A DNA stretch of 18,507 bases from Gamarada debralockiae. Its lineage: Eukaryota > Ascomycota > Leotiomycetes > Helotiales > Hyphodiscaceae. Of this stretch, positions 1 to 8,422 are shown in pieces (positions within the stretch are counted from its first letter, which is position 1; each line of letters begins with the position of its first letter). The notes below the pieces were generated by a model. It saw only the letters and a program-made list of their open reading frames with translations. It ran no database searches and was not told the origin of the DNA. Both the position numbers and the translations under genes were made by a program. The stretch lies in NCBI GenBank assembly GCA_002803225.1, contig NXFV01001064.1, positions 1-18,507 on the forward strand. The letters are read 5' to 3'.

Positions 1-209
1 TATCACTGAAAAACCAACAAGGAGTTGAACCGATGCTCGTCGGTGCGAGGGGTTGCGGCAGGACTGGGCAGAGGCACGGTGCGAATAATGCCTTGAAAGG
101 TTGCGACGGCAGCATCACGAACAGAAAGGTGGTTATCTAAGTATCGGTTTTTGATTAGCATGGTTGAATTTTCAAACGCTGTTATGCCGTGGGATATTAA
201 TGACCTTGC
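1..209. other. Left-edge spacer with one unassigned short minus ORF
   Basis: No gene can be supported with confidence. On the minus strand an ATG at 161 opens a 52-codon frame ending at TGA (5..3). The frame stays open upstream to about 222. Its product would contain VRDAAVATFQGIIRTV and a Pro-rich stretch, which looks protein-like but matches no family I recognise. It may be the 3' exon of a gene whose rest lies elsewhere, or chance. A GGTTCAACTCC stretch on the minus strand resembles a tRNA T-loop but has no pairing stem. Confidence 0.2.
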
Positions 210-607
210 GTGATCCTTTCACAGAATCACTCTAGGCGGTCAAACCCTCACGGTTCTATCTTTACTTCCAAAGAAGAGGAGGATAAGTCTTTCAGGAATT
301 GCTGTTTATATCTCGTAGCGGCGTTGGAAGCCCATCAGCCTCTTGACTCTACGGCTTACCATAGGAATTTTCTCAGAGGAAATTCTGTACGTGGAGACGC
401 GGATGCCTTTGTTGCAATTGCCAAAAAAAAATTTATAACGGACGATGGTTTTTCCGTACTGCGGGTGGTTTTATTGGCATGGGACCGGGATCCATGAAAG
501 AGGGTGATTGCTTATGTGTTTTATTTGGTGGTGGTGAATATGTTCAGGGAATTATGGGAGGACAGCCTCTAATGGGGGGAATTATAGCCACAAAAATTGT
601 TTGTTAG
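210..607 (+). pseudogene. C-terminal relic of a HET-type (heterokaryon incompatibility) protein
   Basis: The first part (210-422) is an open frame from an ATG reading LYLVAALEAHQPLDSTAYHR and then DADAFVAIA. At the A9 run (423-431) the frame breaks. In another frame the sequence continues as NGRWFFRTAGGFIGMGPGSM, KEGDCLCVLFGGG, EYVQGIMGGQPLMGG and ends at TAG 605-607. From family knowledge, fungal HET proteins often end with a block of the type RRFF-T-GGYIGLGP---GD-VCVLFGG, then a middle part with PFVLR, then YVHGIM-GE. Here the block is recognisable, but FGGG runs straight into EYVQGIM, so the middle piece (roughly 20 residues) is missing. There is no HET domain upstream within the window. 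I read it as a decayed or truncated copy. The A9 slip alone could be an assembly error, but the internal loss could not. The assignment rests on motif recognition. Confidence 0.6.
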
Positions 608-989
608 AACTCGGTCTGTTCTGTCGTCTTTCTGGATCCGCTAGTCATGTAATCTATAAAGGCAACTCTACTACTATCCTCTAAGTGGGGATACGAATTA
701 CTTTTCTTGTCTTACTATTGGATTGATCGCGATCTGTTGCACCCCATATGTTGTCTAACTGTTAACCTACGCCGCTGTGCTGCATGTTTTTAAAAGTGTG
801 CTGTGTTTAGCCGGGTTAGTCACCCAATAAGGGTATAGCACCTGCACCACCCGCTGCAGCTGGATACAAGGTCTCAAAAGCACGTAGTGACGCACATTGG
901 AACAGGCAACAGCATATCGCTGTGGGGGTATTGTCTTAATGTCCACCTTCTTGGTAAATATCCATCATAGCTAATATCAACCTTTTCAA
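608..989. other. Spacer upstream of the secreted-protein gene
   Basis: AT-rich DNA with stops in all frames and no recognisable gene, RNA or mobile-element end. It presumably holds the promoter and 5' UTR of the gene starting at 990; no clear TATA or regulatory motif could be defended. Confidence 0.4.
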
Positions 990-1852
990 ATGATTTGCTT
1001 AGTTAAGCTAACTCTCTTCTTTGCATTCTGCAGTGCCGCCGATGCTTTTGCGGCCAAACAGAAGATTCTCAATGGAGCTGGCGAAAACACTGTAGAGGTT
1101 TTCTGGCTCAATGAGAAATCTACTCCGGGATGGGAAGACAAAGCACAAACTTGTTGCTTTGGGCATAGGAAAACGTTGAATGTATGCATGTCTCATTTTA
1201 AATCTTACTCCCTTATGCTTATTACTTCCACACATCGGTTCTCAGTTTTCTATTCGTCTTTCCCTTCTTCACCCGTTGGTCATTAATCCAAATCTGATAA
1301 TGAAATATTTAGTTCGATGACATCGACACCAAGAAGCCACTCTCAAAAATCACCACCTATGGCAACATGACCTTCTCCTCATTTGAAATCCTCAATGTTC
1401 CGCTAGCGCTCAATTCCAGCCTTCTAGAGCCAGAAGACAGTAACAGCGCAACCTCACCCCCCAACGCACTGCTCGGTTCTCGCACCTTTGGCTCAACCAT
1501 CCCACGGATTTATGCTTCCAGGAATTCCTCCACGGATGAGGAAGATTTCCCCGACTACTTCAAACCAGTCAGCATGCGCATCAAGCCCATCGGAGCTATC
1601 AAAAAGTATGTCATTATGTCAGTCAACGCGTGGGAACTGAAGGGAAAATGTGTTGTGAATCGGTATGGCGCGAGCTTGACGTTTGCGGGGTCGGGAAGTC
1701 ATGCGCATCCATTTGGGTTGCCGATGGCGCATTGGGGTGGACCGGAGGGGAGGATTAGCGTGCTTGAGATTAACGTCACTGGGGCGGAGAAGGAGGATTG
1801 GTTGTTTTCGGTGGATGATCTGATTGTGGAGGTTTTAGCTGAGAGAGAGTAG
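990..1852 (+). CDS. Small secreted protein, two exons, uncharacterised fungal family
   Basis: Exons 990-1181 and 1313-1852 flank a phase-0 intron (1182-1312) that starts GTATGC and ends ATTTAG. The spliced product is 243 residues. Residues 1-22 form a typical signal peptide (hydrophobic LVKLTLFFAFCSAADAF), so the protein is probably exported. The exon junction produces RKTLN/FDDID. From memory, a large group of fungal secreted proteins of unknown function carry a TL-FDDL motif after the signal peptide and a DDL motif near the end; here the C-terminus has SVDDLIVEVLAE. Between them lies a beta-rich sequence with predicted N-glycosylation sites (NMTF, NSSL, NSST, NVTG). The family has no defined catalytic residues that I can name, and no enzymatic role should be assumed. 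The join is well supported because both frames stay open and the motif forms across it. The 131-nt intron is longer than others in the window. Function unknown; possible roles are cell-wall association or effector-like activity. Confidence 0.7.
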
Positions 1853-2015
1853 GTTGGTTGAGGAGATTTACTTGGTAGGGTGGTTGAGAACTGGGGTTGA
1901 AACGCAAGGAGATGACTGTCATACAGTGCTGTTGGAGTAGAGCAACCTTGGCCTTTGATTTGTTTGATTAAAGCTACCTAGTATAACAACAACATGGATT
2001 TTTGAACATTTAAAG
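1853..2015. other. 3' flank of the secreted-protein gene
   Basis: Non-coding DNA between two convergent reading units. It presumably contains the 3' UTR and polyadenylation region of the gene ending at 1852; no specific signal is claimed. Confidence 0.4.
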
Positions 2016-2271
2016 TTAACTGGCAACCAACTCACGTTCCCTAAGATCACCCAGAGAACCGAGACAACTTAAAGAGCGTAGCTTGCCAAGGCGTATGCTT
2101 TCGTTGCGGGAGAATAACTCGTTTAAGATGACGTCCACGTCTCGGCGGAGGACTTTTATTTCGGCGGCCTGGAGATAATCATATGTTGGGGAGCGTAAGG
2201 CTGATCCGAATGCCACGACTGGAGAAGGGCAATGTTAGACCGGAATGCGTGGAAATTTCCTAGTAAGTGGC
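2016..2271 (-). pseudogene. Terminal exon of a decayed minus-strand gene, unassigned
   Basis: On the minus strand a long pyrimidine run (the complement of the A17 at 2283-2299) followed by CCTCTTGACAG forms a convincing 3' splice site at 2272. The sequence after it reads HLLGNFHAFRSNIALLQ in one frame. One base out of frame it continues as SALRSPTYDYLQAAEIKVLR, then RDVDVILNELFSRNE, to a stop at 2016. The second part has an amphipathic helical pattern. The two halves fit together only if one base is missing near 2222-2230. Alternatively the second part is an exon of its own, preceded by a branch-like CTAAC and CCCTTCTCCAG. There is no ATG in the second frame. Upstream minus-strand exons could not be traced confidently. 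I do not recognise the family. Possible readings are a pseudogene, an assembly error, or a 3' exon with an unrecognised intron. Confidence 0.3.
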
Positions 2272-3368
2272 CTGTCAAGAGGAAAAAAAAAAAAAAAAAT
2301 TTATTGAGGGGTGATGAGCCTAGAAGCTGTAGGTGTTCTATTTGGAGGGTGGAAAGACCTTCTGCTTAAGATATATACCGCCGCAGAATTTGTACTAGGG
2401 AAAGAAAACGCAGAACTTGCTCGAATATTCCCGCAGAGAATTTAGCACTGGTCACAGTAAGCCTCAATTTAGGAAATCGCAAGCATATGAAAAAGGTGTG
2501 AAGATATGCACCATTACTCGGGCCGTTCCAGGACAACGTTGCTTCACACACTGTACTCTGTAGCCGAATAATGTCGCGGGAAACTGCAGGAACACCATGC
2601 CGGTATTTGCTAACGAATGCGATTGGACAAATTGAAGCTCGAGGGATGAGGCGAAATATGTACCAGCAGTGAAGTACCTCCTCGCTCGGGATGTTTGCGT
2701 GTCAAAAGCGTGCCAAATTTCCACAGATTACCTACGAGAGGTATTGTCTAGTAATTCCAAGGCAACCTTGTGATCTTGTCATTTTGGGACTCGTAGCTAT
2801 CGGCACCAGCCGCCCGATAAAACATGGTATCATGGCTGTCCTCCGGGACCGCTCACTGACCACTATGATAGACTCTGTGCACAATATCTCATGGTTATTA
2901 TTAGATGAGAAACAAGACAAACTTAGCTGGAAGAAGTCACAGGATTTCGGAAGAATGATCCACTCGAACACGTCACAACACAGCAGTATTCTAGTATTTC
3001 CAGAAACTTGGATGCAATTTGGGTGAGGAATGAAATGTGTGTGAACCACACCTCCTGATGTCACTTGACAGATCAGAAGGAAGTTACATAGTAGCAGAGG
3101 AGCACGCGGTAACAGCCAGGCGGCCCTAAATTTATCCTTATTTCGACAGCTGTGACGCTCCAGGACTACTATGGGAATATCTCCATCAACTGAAAGCCAA
3201 TGGCTGTCATGTTAGGAAGTGTAGGGTATCATGTAGTTTCGGAAGAAATGAGGGCAGTGACCATACCAGGTGTGTAAATTATTCGAATCGCTCAGCAACG
3301 CCGTAGCCTCGGCCACGCACAACATGACAAGAAAACAAAACAGCAAGGCCCAGATACACTTGTAATCA
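2272..3368. other. Long spacer with an A17 run and unassigned ORFs
   Basis: No gene can be defended here. The region has an A17 homopolymer (2283-2299) and overlapping ORFs on both strands (2464-2724 minus, 2691-3026 plus, 2732-3064 minus). None shows a known motif and several lack an ATG. The minus ORF near 2464-2724 looks somewhat protein-like (YFASSLELQFVQ, FPATLFGYRVQC), so it may be coding debris linked to the exon at 2016-2271. The right end is the 3' flank of the AP endonuclease gene. Confidence 0.3.
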
Positions 3369-4952
3369 TCAGTGATTACATCCTCCTTCGCTGGAATCAG
3401 AGTCATCATCGTCGTCCTCCGTCTTTGCCTTCTTCTTTTTCTTCGGAGAAGCTTTCTTGAACATTGAATCAAGGGTCTTCTGCTGCTTCTTGTCCGTTTG
3501 ACCCTGAAACTTCTTCCGTTCCTCCGCTCCGAGATCCTGCAATCGCTGTTCCTCCTCCTTGAACTCCTCACTATCTGCATTAGCACCAATGAGGCCCTCC
3601 AATAGCTTGATCTCTGTTGCCCAGACTCCCTTATCTTCGACAACCTTACCATCGGGTCCCTTCTTATCTATAGGTGTCTCAAGTACCATCGGCAGACCCT
3701 GGAATGGAGTGAAGTTGACTACATTGTGAAAGGCTCGGAGGCCAAGGAATCCTGTCCCAATGTTCGCGTGCAGATCTCGGTTGGACGAAAACGGGGCCTT
3801 GCTGTCATTGAGATGCAGCGCTTTCAAATACGGCATGCCGACAATATTCGCGAAGCTATCCATCGTCTTCTTGAAAGCTTCAGGTGAGCGCAAATCATAT
3901 CCAGCAGCAAAGGTATGACAGGTATCAATGCAAACACCGACCCGAGACTTATCGTCGATGAGAGCGATGATATCCCGAAGGTCCTCCCATGTTGAACCAA
4001 TGACGTTACCACTACCTGCCATGTTCTCAAGGACAGTGATCACGTTGCTGGTTGCCTTGTGCGCCTTGTTTAGTTGTGCCGCAATGCGTCCAATTGCTTC
4101 AGGTCGCGGATATTTTCCAGTACTGCCTGGGTGAAAGTTGTACAACCTGATGCCCAGAGCTTCACACCTTTGTAGATCGTCAAGAAAACATGTGTATGCT
4201 TGGTCGGCCTTTTCGGGATCAGGCTGAGCTAGGTTCACGAGGTAGGAGCCATGAGGTAGGACGTGTTTCGCAGCATCGTACTCATGTTCGAGGCAGAAGG
4301 CCTTGAATTGATCGCGCGCTTCAGGGGCGAGAGGAGGACTGGTCCATTTTCGTTGTGATTTGAGAAAGAGTGCGAAGGCATTGCCACCGATCTGAAGCGA
4401 GTTTTGGATAGAATTCTGGACACCTGCGAATTGAAAATTGATTAGCAACTGATGGAAGATGCGACAGGGTCAGAACATACCACCGGCACCACTGACATGC
4501 GCTCCAATATGCATCGCCTTCTTCAGACTTCCAATCGCGGTACGAGCGGCCAATGGCATGGCTTCGGCTTCCTTCTCTTCCTTAGTCTTCCGTTTCTTTG
4601 TGATTTTCTTCTCGCCCGCGTCCTCGTTATCTTCGTCTTCGTCGACTACTTTCGACTTCCGCTTTGCGGGAGCTTTCTTCGGTTTGGATGCCTTCTCTTC
4701 TTCGAGAATCGCCTTTACCTTCACTCTATTGACCTTGATCTTGAAGGAGACCTTGGGTTCTTCGATATGCTCGTCTTGGTATTTAGTCTCTGTCTTAGCC
4801 TTCTTCTGGGGTGATTTGGCTGGCGACTTCGTGATGGCTTCAACTTCCTCAGCCTTCACTGCCTTTCGTCCTTTCTTGGGTGCTGCGACAGTTTCAATGG
4901 AATCAGCTTCTGGGATCTGATTATCGACCTTTCGACTCGATCTACGAGACAT
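3369..4952 (-). CDS. apn1: AP endonuclease of the endonuclease IV / Apn1 family
   Basis: Two exons (4952-4481 and 4423-3369) join across a 57-nt phase-1 intron (GTATGT...CGCAG, branch GCTAAT) to give 508 residues. The enzyme cuts DNA 5' of abasic sites and removes 3'-blocking groups in base excision repair, using three Zn ions in a TIM barrel. All nine metal ligands known from E. coli Nfo have visible counterparts: H215 (PHGSYLVNL), H255 (NFHPGST), E290 (ENMAG), D324 and H327 (CIDTCHTFAAGYD), H361 (LHLND), D374 and H376 (RDLHANIGTG), and E406 (LETP). The catalytic core starts at about residue 147 (HIGAHVSGAGG), with the exon junction inside this motif. Residues 1-145 are a disordered Lys/Glu-rich extension (PKKGRK, PAKRKS, KKRK), so nuclear targeting and possibly nonspecific DNA contact are likely. 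The tail (about 485-508) is another KKKKK run followed by a D/S-rich acidic end. The extension is much longer than in yeast Apn1, whose tail instead carries the basic signals. Start chosen as the first ATG; it gives MSRRSSRK. Confidence 0.95.
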
Positions 4953-5072
4953 TTTGGACGAATTAAATGATTGTCGTTGTTGTTGATGATGCGGAGGAGT
5001 TGAGATAATTCAAAGGCAAGACGCGAAAAAGAGGAAGGATCGCGTCAACACGTGATCCAATTTTCCGACCAC

Positions 5073-5438
5073 CTATCGCCTCTTTTTGCGAATTTTGATT
5101 CTCGAAAATTTCTCTGTCATCTCCAAAGCCCTGGTTGGTGTTGTGGATGAGATTGCGAGGCCCCATCTTCCATGTTTTGGTACGAAAGGGTCTCCTCCCA
5201 GTGCATGCTTCCCATCTTTGTCCAATTGTCCTCCCTCCAAGTACGGTATGAGCTCGAGTGCATCACGATCCCGTGCATGGAAGCATTCCGAGGAAAACCG
5301 ACAAGTTTTGTTCTCAACGAGCGGGTAAACGCATGCACTGAATATGCCATCGGCGCCGATTTCGCTGTTTCCATATCTAATTGACTTCTCCCATTCTCCA
5401 CGCTGTTGCAAGCAATCTCGATCTACTTGGTAGCCCAT
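5073..5438 (-). CDS. Doubtful small ORF between apn1 and thi4
   Basis: A minus-strand frame is open for 139 codons (5492-5073). The first ATG in it, at 5438, would give 121 residues. The sequence has patches such as CRFSSECFHARDRDALELI and HALGGDPFVPKHGRWGL and a very basic end (KIRKKRR). No signal peptide, membrane segment or known motif is visible. The opposite strand also has an open frame of 80 codons over the same DNA, which lowers confidence that either is translated. Its 3' end is only 120 bp upstream of the apn1 start on the same strand, so it could equally be part of the apn1 promoter or leader. Function unknown. Confidence 0.25.
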   Translation of the reverse strand: MGYQVDRDCLQQRGEWEKSIRYGNSEIGADGIFSACVYPLVENKTCRFSSECFHARDRDALELIPYLEGGQLDKDGKHALGGDPFVPKHGRWGLAISSTTPTRALEMTEKFSRIKIRKKRR

Positions 5439-5615
5439 CAAATGGTCATCGAGGGGTTGAATCCTCTGACATATATCGCTCAATTTGTTCAATCATATTC
5501 ATTCGGTAGCTGACTGTATGTCTAGTTGCATATGGGAAAGTTTCGTACGATGGTAGTGCAGGGTTTCCTGCATTAATTTTGGTGGGCCCTAAAAGCTACC
5601 CCTCCTTCACGAGCT
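5439..5615. other. Upstream region of thi4
   Basis: Non-coding spacer expected to hold upstream control elements of thi4. I could not point to a specific transcription-factor site. Confidence 0.4.
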
Positions 5616-5623
5616 CATATATT
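5616..5623 (+). promoter_or_regulatory. Putative TATA element of thi4
   Basis: CATATATT lies ahead of a strongly pyrimidine-rich stretch at about 5630-5675 (CTCCCACTTC, TTTCCCTTTCC), the usual context of transcription starts in highly expressed filamentous-fungal genes. The predicted start is therefore about 5645-5690, giving a 5' UTR of roughly 400 nt before splicing. Inferred from position and composition only. Confidence 0.5.
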
Positions 5624-5816
5624 CAAGGACCTCCCACTTCAACTCTTCCTTTCCCTTTCCTTTTCAACTCAATCTCAATTATTATCAATTAAAAACTACA
5701 GTAAAATACCAGTGTGTCAAATCCCTTGCCGTCTCGACAAGGTCAAAGCTGACATCAATTATCGACCACAGAAATCCTACTGCAAAGTACTACCCCTCGC
5801 CACATGTGAGGGAGTC

Positions 5817-6047
5817 ATGTTGTCCAAACAATGGGATTATCCTCGAGAGGATCAAGGTATTTACAACTGTAAAATATGCATGAACCGGTGTTCGTTCCCA
5901 GTCTTATCATTGTGTTCATCCACCATCTTCGCCGATGAGATGGAAGGCCCGATGACACATACTGGGTTCGTTCTGAGATTATACGGTTATATGAACTTGA
6001 TCTGGATAATACCAGCGAAAGGATCATGCCTCCTCCGTCCCCGTTGA
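5817..6047 (+). other. Upstream ORF(s) in the thi4 leader
   Basis: The first upstream ATG (5817) opens a frame that, in unspliced RNA, runs to TGA at 6045-6047 (76 residues). If the leader intron is spliced from 5857 to 6070, the same ORF becomes 16 residues and stops at 6079-6081. A second ATG at 5831 then reads through the junction, crosses the thi4 start codon out of frame and stops at 6126-6128. Both would reduce translation of thi4 whenever they are kept in the mRNA. This matches the known role of retained upstream ORFs in fungal TPP-riboswitch control; use of the ORFs here is inferred. Confidence 0.55.
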
Positions 6048-6070
6048 AAGACACCACTAACCCAAGTTAG
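5857..6070 (+). other. Predicted 5'-UTR intron of thi4 containing the riboswitch
   Basis: A candidate donor (CAAG/GTATTT) at 5857 and a clear acceptor (CTAAC branch at 6057-6061, then CCAAGTTAG ending at 6070) enclose 214 nt that hold the TPP aptamer. GTAAAA at 5869 is a second donor candidate. Possible upstream donors are GTAAAA near 5700, GTGTGT at 5712, GTACTA at 5787 and GTGAGG at 5806. Use of 5806 would create a new ATG at the splice junction, so it is less attractive. The acceptor is well supported; which donor is used under which condition cannot be read from sequence. Confidence 0.65.
5946..6030 (+). promoter_or_regulatory. TPP riboswitch (thi-box aptamer)
   Basis: The conserved TPP aptamer core is present: CTGAGATTATAC at 5973-5984 (pyrimidine-sensing part), then GAACTTGATC at 5993-6002, CTGGATAATACCAG at 6002-6015 (helix CTGG/CCAG closing loop ATAATA; pyrophosphate-sensing part) and GCGAAAGGATCATGCC at 6015-6030. 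A closing stem can form between GGC...ATGA (5946-5948, 5952-5955) and TCATGCC (6024-6030), with a 3-nt bulge. TTCGT (5967-5971) can pair with GCGAA (6015-6019). The variable arm is short, as in fungal members. It lies upstream of thi4 inside a predicted 5'-UTR intron, the known fungal location. By family knowledge, TPP binding changes leader splicing and lowers Thi4 production when thiamine is plentiful. Confidence 0.95.
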
Positions 6071-6081
6071 GTTCATCTTGA

Positions 6082-7197
<1,116 letters not shown>

Positions 7198-8010
7198 GCC
7201 ACATAGGCTACTTGGATTTTAGTCAAACCATGTCGCAGACGTAACATTACGGGAAAATAGCCTTACTCAAAATGATAGTATACATCGAATATTCGATCAT
7301 CGCCGTGATATCGTGTTTCTTATGAGGTAAGTAATCGTGAGCATCTCTGGGCATGACATGGAAATCGACACCGTTGGTATATATCCATTGTGGCCCCGAT
7401 TATACCATCATTCCCATCATTCCCATCGCTCCCATCACTCCCATCTTGATGGAATGAACGACCAATAGATCGAAACCCTCGTATTAATAGTTACTATGCA
7501 ACATATCCACATCGTCAGCCACAACTTAAGTTCTCCGTCTTCATTAGGTTCATCCATGCATCTAGTCACAATCACCCGTTGATATCAACATCGTCGATCT
7601 CTTACCTCTGAACATTGAGAACCGTATCCCGAAATTTCCAATCCCTACTACGGACGTTCTCAACTTGTCTTTTACGATCAGCAACATGGACTTGGTCTCA
7701 TCGTGAGCCACGTTAAGTAAGCTACTCCGTTTGATACGAACCCGAAGGAATCAGGGTCGTCGATTCATATGCTAGCATTTTTGTAAATTTGCTTCTAGCT
7801 AAGAAGATTGCCAAGCCCATCTAATGCTACTGCACAGCTAGGAAGAATCAGAATAAAAACACAGGAGCTCCACCGCCTAGCAAACCCCAGTAAGCTAACT
7901 CTACTCTCTGATCTTACAATAAATCTCTATAACCATTCCATCGTCTTCTGCTTTCCACGTTACTTCTCACTCAGTCCAGCTCCAGAACATCGATTTGACT
8001 TCTTCAAGAT
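7198..8010. other. Spacer downstream of thi4
   Basis: No supported gene. The left part is the thi4 3' UTR region. A 9-bp tandem repeat lies at 7411-7446. A plus-strand ORF at 7808-8158 has no ATG-supported motif and overlaps the better minus-strand candidate at 8011-8420. Confidence 0.4.
7411..7446. repeat. Four tandem copies of a 9-bp unit
   Basis: Four adjacent units read TTCCCATCA, TTCCCATCG, CTCCCATCA and CTCCCATCT, preceded by a degenerate copy (ATACCATCA). It is a small minisatellite in the thi4 3' flank; likely replication slippage, no function implied. Confidence 0.85.
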
Positions 8011-8420
8011 TTATACGGCATCGATCCGAGAAGGACAACCATCGCCTACCTCTCCTGTCACTATTGTGCTAGCCTTTTGTCTCTTTGCCTTCTTTGACTT
8101 CTGGGCAACGCTCTTATTTGTCGACATCTCACCCAAGATGGAAGAAGATTTCTCCTGATCCTTTAGAGCTTTTTTTTTTCTGGTGCTTCTCATATGGAGT
8201 CATGAAAGAATCACCTGGACACTCAATTCCATGGATCTTCGTAAGATGTTCTCGCAACTCAGAAACGTTCATGGCTTCTTCGCATCTGCGCAAAGCATAG
8301 TCTGTACCCAAGATCTCTGAAGAAGGGCAGAAGAGCTTCGCAGGCTCATCGACACCGTCCTTTCTCTTGGGATTCAGATGGTTTCGCAAATGGCCGAGTC
8401 TGTTCTCGTTGGAGAGAGGC
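8011..8420 (-). pseudogene. Zinc-finger-like small gene broken at an A10 run
   Basis: The minus-strand frame 8422-8129 contains LFCPSSEILG, then RRCEEAMNVSELREHLTKIH and GIECPGD. The spacing of cysteines and histidines (C...C...HLTKIH...C) resembles the degenerate C2H2-type segment seen in many uncharacterised fungal proteins. At the T10 run (8170-8179; A10 on the coding strand) the frame ends soon after as GSGEIFFHLG. The next frame over continues as a lysine-rich tail (KKAKRQKAS) to a stop at about 8011. One base change in the homopolymer would join them. There is no ATG at the left of the frame, but CTAAT plus a pyrimidine tract and AACGAG at about 8407-8421 could be an intron 3' end, with an unlocated first exon. 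It may be a pseudogene, an assembly error at the homopolymer, or two unrelated ORFs. Zinc binding is inferred from spacing only. Confidence 0.35.
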
Positions 8421-8422
8421 AA

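Noticed and set aside
1..45. Possible tRNA T-loop (GGTTCAACTCC on the minus strand)
   Set aside because: The flanking bases cannot form the five-base T stem and no acceptor or anticodon arm is visible.
2691..3064. Overlapping 110-codon ORFs on both strands
   Set aside because: Neither has a known motif or splice context; each looks like the shadow of the other in non-coding DNA.
3212..3652. 146-codon minus ORF with a hydrophobic stretch near the apn1 3' end
   Set aside because: Most of it overlaps the apn1 coding sequence in another frame; the hydrophobic part lies in the apn1 3' flank and has no independent start.
7411..7446. CRISPR-like short repeats
   Set aside because: The units are 9 bp, directly adjacent and without spacers, in a eukaryotic sequence; it is a plain tandem repeat.
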